A stretch of DNA of 64,000 nucleotides from CAWCXF01 sp963799455 (lineage in GTDB: Bacteria; Pseudomonadota; Alphaproteobacteria; Rhodobacterales; Rhodobacteraceae), in contig CAWCXF010000001.1 of the NCBI GenBank assembly GCA_963799455.1, positions 119,524 through 183,523 of the forward strand, read 5' to 3'. The position numbers were made by a program, and so were the translations under genes. The stretch's first letter is position 1. The number at the start of each line of letters is the position of its first letter. This document shows positions 58,299 to 64,000 of this stretch, piece by piece. The notes below the pieces were generated by a model. The model did not search any database, was not told the origin of the DNA, and saw only the letters and a list, made by a program, of their open reading frames with translations.

Positions 58299-58804
58299 AC
58301 GGGGACGAGGACGAAGTGGGCCTGGAGGCTCGTGTCGCGCGCCGAGGGCATGACGGGGCGCAGGAACACGGTCTCGAACGCCCCGCCGTCGAGGCCCGCG
58401 TCGTAGGCGAGATGGCCGTGGGGCTGGCCGAAGGCGGGGACGATCTGCGGCATCTCCATGCGGAACATGCCGTCCGCGTCCGTCAGCGTGGCGCCGTGGC
58501 TCTGCGGGTCGCGCTCGTGGCCTTCGGTCGTGTGGGCCCAGACCTGGATGCGCGCGCCCTGGATCGGCGCGCCGTCGCCCGCGCGGCGCACGGTGCCGCT
58601 CGTCCAGAAGCCCCCGCCGCCGATGCGCGCCACGATCGGTGCACCGGGGCGGTAGTTGTTGGCCCCGCCCCGCATGGTGGGGGTGGGCGCCAGCCCTTGC
58701 GCCAGCGCGGGGCGGATCAGCGCGGGGGCGCCCAGCACGGCGGCGGAGGCGAGCGTGGCGGCGGCGCCCGCGATCAAGGCACGGCGGGAGGCGATGGGGG
58801 TCAT
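58295..58804 (-). CDS. Tat-exported intradiol dioxygenase-like protein, copy 2
   Basis: 169 residues, nearly identical in plan to the protein at 33097-33597: signal SRRALIAGAAATLASAAVLG, then GGANNYRPGAPIVARIGGGG, GARIQVWAHTTEGHERDPQS and FGQPHGHLAYDAGLDGG. Slight differences (FWTSGT for FVMTGS) show the copies have diverged. Coupled with the membrane cytochrome, as in copy 1. Confidence 0.78.
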   Translation of the reverse strand: MTPIASRRALIAGAAATLASAAVLGAPALIRPALAQGLAPTPTMRGGANNYRPGAPIVARIGGGGFWTSGTVRRAGDGAPIQGARIQVWAHTTEGHERDPQSHGATLTDADGMFRMEMPQIVPAFGQPHGHLAYDAGLDGGAFETVFLRPVMPSARDTSLQAHFVLVPV

Positions 58805-58995
58805 GGCGGGTCTCCTGCGGCCCGCGCGCCCCTCGCGCGCGGTAAGAGGAGGAGGTAGCGGCCCCGCGCGGGCTGGGGAACGCGGCGCACGGGGTCGTGA
58901 TGAGCCTGCGTCGAAGCTGGGAACGTCCGTCCGTTCTGGCTCATCCTACCCCGGCCGTTGTCCGCCTTTCCCCCAGAGCGGATGTGTCCGAAGCC

Positions 58996-59058
58996 GTCCG
59001 CCAACCCCACTCGATGACGGGAAGACGGACGGAATGATTGTCGGACGGCAAGACGGAC
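58996..59058 (+). repeat. 62-bp repeat R65, copy 2
   Basis: Matches 33789-33850. Internally it contains GACGGGAAGACGGAC (59016-59030) and GACGGCAAGACGGAC (59044-59058), a 15-bp direct repeat 28 bp apart, and CCGTCCG/CGGACGG as an inverted pair. Here the DUF6880 gene follows after ~40 bp, without the inserted segment seen at copy 1. Confidence 0.65.
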
Positions 59059-59095
59059 ACGCCGCGGTGGTTCCCTCGCCGCCCCGCCCCCGCGG

Positions 59096-60544
59096 TCACC
59101 GCCCCGCCGCATCCTCGACCGCCGCCCAGAAGCCCGCCTTGCGCCCGTGCCGGGACCGCAGCCCGGCGAGGTAGGCCTCGTGCGGGGGCACGGGGCCCCA
59201 GTCGGGAACCCGGGGGGCGAGGTGGGCGCACTCCGCGAGGTGGCGGGCGGCGTGGCAGTAGCGGCTCGAGCGGGCGTGCTCGAGCGAGAAGTCGATCATG
59301 GCGCGCAAGGTGAGCGTCGCCGCGAGCGGGTGGCGCTCGGTCAGCGCCTCGGCGGCGGGGCCGAGGACGAAGTAGACGTCGCCGTCGAGCTCGTCGGCCC
59401 GGTCGAGCACCAGGGCGGCGGCGCGCTCGGGCGCGGGCCAGCGCACGAGGAAGCTCAGCGCCGCCAGCGCGTCGGGGTGGCGGGCGGCTTGGCTCAGCGC
59501 ACGATCCTCGGCCTCGATGTCCTCGAAGTCCGGCAGGCGCTCGAGGTGGGTGCGCGAATCCTCCTCCGACAGCGCCTCCTCGAAGCGCGCCCAACGGGCC
59601 GCCTGCGCGTCGGCGCCCCGCCCCAGCGCGTCGAGCGCCGCGAGCCGGGCCTCGTGCCATTCCCGCCGCACCCAGGCCCCGCCGCCCGTGTCCGCCGCCT
59701 CGAGCGCCGTCAGCGCCTCGCCCGCGCGCCCCGCCCCGAGGAGCCTCTGCGCGATGGCGGCCGCGATGCGGGGCACCTGCCGGGCCTCCTCGGGCTGCTG
59801 GGCCGCGAAGCCGTCCACGTCGCCCCGGGCGTCGGCGATGTCCATCAGCGCCAAGCGGACCGTGCTTTGGCGCTCGCGTAGCGCGGCCTCGTGTGCGGTC
59901 ACCGGACCGAACGGTCCCCACCGCACGATCTCCGCCTCGTCCTCGTCCGGCTCCACGGGCTCCACCGCCAGGGCCTCGACGCGCGCCTCGAGATGGGACA
60001 GCCCCCGCTCCCCGAGTGCCGGGGCCAGGGCGGCGATCAGCCCGTCGTACTGACCGTAGCCGTTGTCCTGCAAGGCGTGGAACGCCTGCTCGGCCAGCCC
60101 CTCGGGATCGGGCCGCGCCGCCGTGGCGATCGTGCCCGTGTCGGCCATGGCGCCGCGGAACAGATCGCCCACCAGCCCGTCGCTGTCGTCGCAGCGCTCG
60201 TGCACCGGCCCCGCCAGCGCGAGGTGGCGCCACAGCAGGTCGAGCGCCTCGACGGGGTCCCCGGGCGCCACCTTCTCGACGATCGCCCGCCGCTGCGCAT
60301 CGAGGTCGTCCACGAACGCCCGCTTGCGACGCCAGTCCACGAACCCCCGCGCCCGCGCCACCTGACCCAGGCGGCGGCGTACTTCGCGCGCGACGTCACC
60401 CGGGCCCTGCGCCCCGGCGAGCTCGAGCCGCAGGCGCCTCTTGGCGGCCGCATCGCCGGCGCTGAGCTCCATCAGCAGCTCGGCCAGCCGAGCGGGGCCG
60501 AGCGCCTGCAGGTTCTTCGCGTTCAGGGTCGTCTTCGAGGCCAC
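59096..60544 (-). CDS. DUF6880 family protein, copy 2 (intact)
   Basis: 482 residues from the GTG at 60544, chosen because copy 1 starts at the same MASKT (a GTG at 60553 is possible). Mostly helical: LQALGPARLAELLMELSAGD, RARGFVDWRRKRAFVDDLDA, ALQDNGYGQYDGLIAALAPA, RLALMDIADARGDVDGFAAQ, RWARFEEALSEEDSRTHLER and MIDFSLEHARSSRYCHAARH. The repeated helix pairs with conserved Arg/Trp resemble TPR/HEAT-like scaffolds. No catalytic motif is evident. It follows the dioxygenase/cytochrome pair in both copies. Confidence 0.8.
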   Translation of the reverse strand: MASKTTLNAKNLQALGPARLAELLMELSAGDAAAKRRLRLELAGAQGPGDVAREVRRRLGQVARARGFVDWRRKRAFVDDLDAQRRAIVEKVAPGDPVEALDLLWRHLALAGPVHERCDDSDGLVGDLFRGAMADTGTIATAARPDPEGLAEQAFHALQDNGYGQYDGLIAALAPALGERGLSHLEARVEALAVEPVEPDEDEAEIVRWGPFGPVTAHEAALRERQSTVRLALMDIADARGDVDGFAAQQPEEARQVPRIAAAIAQRLLGAGRAGEALTALEAADTGGGAWVRREWHEARLAALDALGRGADAQAARWARFEEALSEEDSRTHLERLPDFEDIEAEDRALSQAARHPDALAALSFLVRWPAPERAAALVLDRADELDGDVYFVLGPAAEALTERHPLAATLTLRAMIDFSLEHARSSRYCHAARHLAECAHLAPRVPDWGPVPPHEAYLAGLRSRHGRKAGFWAAVEDAAGR

Positions 60545-60631
60545 GGGTGACACGCTCCTTTGGGACCCCCGCAGGCTACGAGACCGGCGCCCCGGACGCG
60601 AAGGGGATGCGCGTCGTGCCGGCCCGGGCCC

Positions 60632-61021
60632 TCAGCCGCCCGCCGCCGGCGGCAGGGCGTGGAGCGTGCATCGCCCCTCGGCGTCCACTTCCAGCACGTG
60701 GTTCACCATCACGTCCGACGGCTCGCCCAGGGCGGCGAGGTACTCGAGCCCGAGGCGCAGCAGCCGCCAGGTGGCCTCGCGCGTCAGGCTCGGCAGCACG
60801 ATCAGCCCCGGATGCAGCTCCGTCCCCGCGACCAGGCGGCGGAAGTCGCGGCCGTTCTCGGTGACGATCACGCGGTCCTCCTCGAGGCACCAGGCGAGCA
60901 CACGGTGGTCGGGCAGGCCGCGGCGGCCGACATGGAGCGGATGGACGGCGTCGTGCTCGCCGGTCCCGTTCAGCCACAGCGCCAGGCGCGGCGAGAGGCA
61001 CTCGTCGATGAGAAGCCTCAC
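60632..61021 (-). CDS. DUF5615/Mut7-C-like PIN toxin
   Basis: 129 residues from a GTG at 61021. It begins RLLIDECLSPRLALWLNGTG with the acidic Asp/Glu pair of the DUF5615 fold, then HVGRRGLPDHRVLAWCLEED and VIVTENGRDFRRLVAGTELH (Asp). The C-terminus extends beyond the core. DUF5615 proteins are predicted ribonuclease toxins paired with DUF433 antitoxins, as here, with a 4-bp overlap. Confidence 0.82.
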   Translation of the reverse strand: MRLLIDECLSPRLALWLNGTGEHDAVHPLHVGRRGLPDHRVLAWCLEEDRVIVTENGRDFRRLVAGTELHPGLIVLPSLTREATWRLLRLGLEYLAALGEPSDVMVNHVLEVDAEGRCTLHALPPAAGG

Positions 61022-61677
61022 GCCGCGGTGGGGGCGTCCTCGTGCTCGCCGTTCCCGCCCCCGCCTGCCCGCCGCCAGGGCCGCCCGCCCGGCCGGCCGC
61101 GCAGCGGGTGGGTGCGGGCGTAAACGACCGTCGCCTCGAGAGCCTCGCGGGCCAAGTCGGGGTTGTCCTCAGCCACGTCGTCCAGCGTCTCGCCGCCGTC
61201 GACGCGCCCCAGAACCGCGTACACCGTCATCCGCGTGCCCCGGATCACCGGGGTGCCGCCCTTGATCTCGGGGTCGGAGACGATGTGGGCGTCCCGCGCG
61301 CGGGCATAGCGCTCCGCCCGCTCCACCGCATCGCCCGCCAGGCGACCCACGTCGATCGAGGTTCCCGGCGCGAACTCCACGGGCGGTGGAGCGCCCGCCC
61401 CTCCGCCGGCCGACGGGCGCCCCGCGAGGCCGCCCCAGATGGCGCGCTTGTGCTTCAGCGCCAGGTTCGTGAGGCCGGCCTCCCTGACCGCGGCGAGGTA
61501 GGCCACCGAGGCCAGGGGCAGACGCCGGACCCCAGCGCCGCCCGATGTCCGGCGCCCAGGCTTGGCCACGGGCAGCACGCGGGCCTCGACGGCCTTCTCG
61601 ACGGCGCCCAGCCCCACGGCGGCGAAATGGGCGGCCTCGCGGAAGGTCAGCTCGGGGGTGGCGGGAGAGGCGGTCAT
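61018..61677 (-). CDS. DUF433-containing antitoxin
   Basis: 219 residues. The N-terminal ~90 residues form a helix-turn-helix-like region (LTFREAAHFAAVGLGAVEKA, then RLPLASVAYLAAVREAGLTN). The DUF433 domain follows: HIVSDPEIKGGTPVIRGTRM, TVYAVLGRVDGGETLDDVAE and DNPDLAREALEATVVYARTH. A Gly/Pro linker separates the parts. It should bind the toxin and its own operator, which lies at once upstream. Confidence 0.85.
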   Translation of the reverse strand: MTASPATPELTFREAAHFAAVGLGAVEKAVEARVLPVAKPGRRTSGGAGVRRLPLASVAYLAAVREAGLTNLALKHKRAIWGGLAGRPSAGGGAGAPPPVEFAPGTSIDVGRLAGDAVERAERYARARDAHIVSDPEIKGGTPVIRGTRMTVYAVLGRVDGGETLDDVAEDNPDLAREALEATVVYARTHPLRGRPGGRPWRRAGGGGNGEHEDAPTAA

Positions 61678-61679
61678 AA

Positions 61680-61702
61680 ATCACTCCTGATTGGGGAGTG
61701 AT
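61680..61702. promoter_or_regulatory. Palindromic operator of the DUF433/DUF5615 pair
   Basis: ATCACTCC (61680-61687) and GGAGTGAT (61695-61702) are perfect inverted 8-mers with a 7-bp spacer, immediately before the ATG at 61677. The palindrome contains the RBS (GGGGAG), so antitoxin binding would block translation start and transcription alike. Confidence 0.65.
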
Positions 61703-61752
61703 ATACGCCGCCGCCCGCCTCGGCGCAACGAGCTCCCGGGGGCACGAGCCCC

Positions 61753-61852
61753 ACCCGAGCGTGCGGCAAACCCCATCCCGGGGGTATCCGCACGGCGGGT
61801 CATTCCGACAGGAGTTGTCGCACGGTGGCGGCGGGCGCAAGCCCTTGGCGGG
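61753..61852 (+). repeat. ~100-bp hairpin element, copy B
   Basis: The same element as at 24143-24243, in direct orientation: stem CGTGCGG...CCGCACG (61760-61794) with an inner ACCCC/GGGGGT stem, then CGACA-GGAGT-TGTCG (61806-61820), then GGGCGCAAGCCCTTGGCGG. It lies 51 bp beyond the 3' end of the TniB-like gene, where a transposon end or res site is expected. Confidence 0.75.
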
Positions 61853-61902
61853 TCGTCGGCCGGGTGTGACGCGCCGCGCATTCTGGCGGGGTTTCGGCGG
61901 GG

Positions 61903-62721
61903 CTATGTGGCGCCGATGACGAGGGTGGAGCGGGCGGCCTCGACCACGTCGTCGGTGACGGCGGTCAGCTCGTTGATCTTCAGGACGCGCTCGATCTGGG
62001 CGAACAGGCGCTGCAGCAGGCGGAAGTTGCCCCCGGTGATGCGCGCGATGGCGGCGATGGCCTGGGCGTCGGTGAACTCGGCCTCGTCGAGCTCGAGGCC
62101 CAGCTTCCGCCAATGGCGCTTCAGCACGAACAGCAGCTCGGCCCGCTGCAGGGGCCGGTACTCATGGGCGAAGCCCACGCGGCTGTAGAGCTGGGGGAAG
62201 CGCGACAGGCGCTTCTCGATGCCGGGCATGCCGGTGAGGATGAGCCCCATGGGGCGGCGATCGAACTCGTCCCTGATCCAGTCGAGGCAGGAGGCGTTCA
62301 AGCGCTCGGCCTCGTCGATGATCACCAGCCCCACGGTCAGGTCGCGCCCGTCCTTACCGGTGCGCCTCCGGACGCCACGGCCCATCAGGCGCTCGAAGGC
62401 ATGAAGGTCGCGCCCAAGCTCATCGCGCACCTGGCGCCAGCTCGAGCCGACGCGGGCGGTGTAGAAGACAGTGTTGGAGCGGACGCAGGCCGACACGAGC
62501 GCCTCGTCGGGCTCCGCGTACACGTAGGCCGCCAGCAGCCCCTTCTCGATCTTGCTCCAGTTCGACAGCCGCAGGGCCGAGACCGTCTTGCCGATGCCGG
62601 CCGGGCCGTAGCACAGCCCGATCGTCTGGTTCTTGCGCACCACGTTGGCGAACTCCACGAACCGACGGTGCTCCTTGGTGGCGATGAACGACCGGGGCGT
62701 GCGCGGAACGTCGTGCATCAT
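61903..62721 (-). CDS. TniB/MuB-like transposition ATPase
   Basis: 272 residues. AAA+ features: Walker A GLCYGPAGIGKTVSALRL near residue 40, Walker B VGLVIIDEAERLNASCLDWI, sensor region LILTGMPGIEKRLSRFPQLY, and a C-terminal helical lid. It matches the target-selecting ATPases that partner DDE transposases in Tn402/Tn5053- and Mu-like systems. Its ATG overlaps the transposase stop by 4 bp. No lesion. Confidence 0.88.
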   Translation of the reverse strand: MMHDVPRTPRSFIATKEHRRFVEFANVVRKNQTIGLCYGPAGIGKTVSALRLSNWSKIEKGLLAAYVYAEPDEALVSACVRSNTVFYTARVGSSWRQVRDELGRDLHAFERLMGRGVRRRTGKDGRDLTVGLVIIDEAERLNASCLDWIRDEFDRRPMGLILTGMPGIEKRLSRFPQLYSRVGFAHEYRPLQRAELLFVLKRHWRKLGLELDEAEFTDAQAIAAIARITGGNFRLLQRLFAQIERVLKINELTAVTDDVVEAARSTLVIGAT

Positions 62722-64000
62722 CCATCCTCCCTGTAGACGCGCAGCTTTGGTCGCCGGGGCGCGTCGACCGCCTCGGGCGCCGGCTCCGAGCGCTCGGGCC
62801 GCTTCGGGAGGAAGTCGGCGACGCGCTTGATCTTCTGGTTGATCTCACCGCGCAGCGCGCGGCGTCGCGCGCGCCTGGCGGCTTGGATGTCCTTGAGGGT
62901 GACGGTTCGCCCGGCGTGCTCCTGATCGACCGCCCGGCACAGGAACCGCCCGCGGTGGAAGACCCGGACCTCGGCGATGTCGCGAGGGTCGTAACGGATC
63001 GCGACCGGCTCGCCGACGAAGGCCGCGAGCGTGGGATCGGTGTAGCGCAGCCCCTGGAAGCGGATGCCATCGCGATGGACGGTACGGGCCTTGGCGACCA
63101 GGACGAGGAGCTCGTCCAAGTCCTCAAGCCGATCGGGCATGCGCGGCAGCCATCCGTCCGCGATCCAGGTGGCGCGCGGCGTGGCCCCGATCTCGCCATG
63201 GCGGCGAGCGTTGTAGTCGCCGACCACGAACGCGCCGATGGCCGCGTCCAGCTCGGGCAGGGTGAGCCGAGGCGGGATCACGGGCTGCCCGGCCACGAGA
63301 TGACCGGGCAGCCCGCGCAGGAGCTCGGCGTTGAGGGTGCCGAACAGGCGCTCGACCTTGCCACGCCCTTGGGGGCGGGCGACGGCGGAATGCATGAGCC
63401 GCATGCGCAGATCGGCCGCGACCTGGCCGAGATGGGTGCTGGTGAAGTCCGAGCCATGATCGACGTAGAGCGCGTCAGGGATCCCGCAGACGATCCAATC
63501 GGGATCGGCCTTGCGCCAGATCGCCTGGCGCAGCGCGAGCGAGGTTTGAAGCGCCGAGGGGGCTCCGGCGAAGACCGTGTAGCCGGCCACCGCCCGGGAG
63601 TGGTCGTCCAGTACCACGGTCAGCCAGGGGCGGACCGCCTTGCCGTTCGCATCCAGCACCAGGATGTCGAGCTCGGTGTGGTCGCACTGCCAGAGAGCGT
63701 TCGGCCGCTCGGCCCGGTGGCGGTGGATCACCTCGTAGCGGTCGCGGTAGGCCGCCGCCCCCTCGTGGGCGAGCGTGACCATGGCCGGGTCGAGCGCGCC
63801 CACGATCGCCTGGACGCTTCGGCGCGAGGGCGCGGGCCACCCTCGCTCGGCCGCGATCGTGACGATGCACCGATGGATCGCGGCGGCCGAGGGGCGCGGC
63901 TTGGTGAGTGCCATCCCCTCGATCAGCTCGACCACCTCCGCCGGCGCCCGCCGCGTCCCACTGTCGGAGCGGCGGGGGCGGGCCAGACCGACCAGCCCGC
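62718..64000 (-). CDS. TniA/Mu-type DDE transposase (5' end outside window)
   Basis: The frame is open to the end of the window, so the N-terminus is missing. The HTH region (PSAAAIHRCIVTIAAERGWP, PSRRSVQAIVGALD) precedes the integrase core: NALWQCDHTELDILVLD (Asp), GIPDALYVDHGSDFTSTHLG (Asp) and RPQGRGKVERLFGTLNAELL (Glu). A Mu-type C-terminal beta-barrel follows (HRDGIRFQGLRYTDPTLAAF), then a basic tail. With the ATPase downstream it forms the tniAB core of a Tn402/Tn5053-like transposon. Confidence 0.9.
   Translation of the reverse strand, partial: GLVGLARPRRSDSGTRRAPAEVVELIEGMALTKPRPSAAAIHRCIVTIAAERGWPAPSRRSVQAIVGALDPAMVTLAHEGAAAYRDRYEVIHRHRAERPNALWQCDHTELDILVLDANGKAVRPWLTVVLDDHSRAVAGYTVFAGAPSALQTSLALRQAIWRKADPDWIVCGIPDALYVDHGSDFTSTHLGQVAADLRMRLMHSAVARPQGRGKVERLFGTLNAELLRGLPGHLVAGQPVIPPRLTLPELDAAIGAFVVGDYNARRHGEIGATPRATWIADGWLPRMPDRLEDLDELLVLVAKARTVHRDGIRFQGLRYTDPTLAAFVGEPVAIRYDPRDIAEVRVFHRGRFLCRAVDQEHAGRTVTLKDIQAARRARRRALRGEINQKIKRVADFLPKRPERSEPAPEAVDAPRRPKLRVYREDG

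Noticed and set aside
61805..61830. TGTCGCAC as a Tn7/CAST transposon end
   Set aside because: No series of repeated transposase-binding sites and no TnsD/TniQ or CRISPR genes in view; treated as part of the hairpin element.
1..64000. CRISPR arrays, rRNA and tRNA genes
   Set aside because: No regularly spaced repeats or recognisable RNA gene signatures were seen by eye; a tRNA scan was not possible.

Overview
The DNA is very GC-rich, with dense, often overlapping genes (ATGA/GTGA junctions). It looks like an accessory replicon (plasmid or chromid) of an alphaproteobacterium, probably Rhodobacterales. The reasons are an RPA-type plasmid initiator with iterons, a ParA plus small partner, tripartite tricarboxylate (TTT) transport, a sulfolactate-type locus, and a heavy load of insertion sequences (IS21, IS3, IS630, IS30, IS110/IS1111, IS5, IS6, IS256, ISKra4). 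The taxon is inferred from gene content, not from a marker gene.

Layout. 1-10.4 kb: the end of an SDR and a zinc alcohol dehydrogenase, a TTT transporter (tctCAB), a frameshifted enolase-superfamily enzyme, and a convergent operon that I read as suyA-suyB-slcC-comC (sulfolactate sulfo-lyase plus two sulfolactate dehydrogenases) with a divergent GntR/UTRA regulator. 10.6-24.1 kb: an insertion-sequence graveyard, including an IS3 element carrying both an IS630 and an IS30 copy, and an IS110/IS1111 element that splits a serine recombinase gene. 24.4-31.9 kb: a sugar/sugar-acid locus (SDR, GntR, enolase-superfamily dehydratase, RbsB/C/A-like ABC importer, mutarotase, SMP-30 lactonase) in which three genes carry single-base frameshifts. 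32.5-38.8 kb: a cytochrome b-like membrane protein with a Tat-exported intradiol-dioxygenase-like partner, recombinases, a PhoX fragment, a secreted protein of unknown function, a DUF6880 protein and two small membrane proteins. 39.1-43.8 kb: a toxin-antitoxin pair and a wrecked defence island (HsdM stub, IS6, truncated DUF4011/helicase protein). 43.9-46.6 kb: the plasmid core, with DnaA boxes, five iterons, repA, parA, a small partner gene and centromere-like repeats. 47.4-56.3 kb: an IS5 copy and a stress/redox cassette (Rieske/DUF2231, metallo-beta-lactamase fold, SPW, Mn-catalase, HIRAN, alpha/beta hydrolase, DUF2243, NDH-2-like). 56.8-64 kb: ParDE, a second copy of the cytochrome b/dioxygenase/DUF6880 block, a DUF433/DUF5615 toxin-antitoxin pair, and a TniA/TniB transposition module running off the end.

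How it fits together. The two operational cores are (i) uptake and desulfonation of sulfolactate and (ii) import and oxidative catabolism of a sugar, each with its own regulator. Two sets of direct repeats bracket the rep/par core: a ~100-bp hairpin element at 24.15 and 61.76 kb, and the duplicated block at 32.5-37.6 and 57.5-60.5 kb. This suggests replicon fusion or resolvable cointegrates. Many otherwise healthy genes carry one-base indels, so either the replicon is decaying or the assembly contains indel errors. I could not run any search, so family assignments rest on motifs I can read in the translations.
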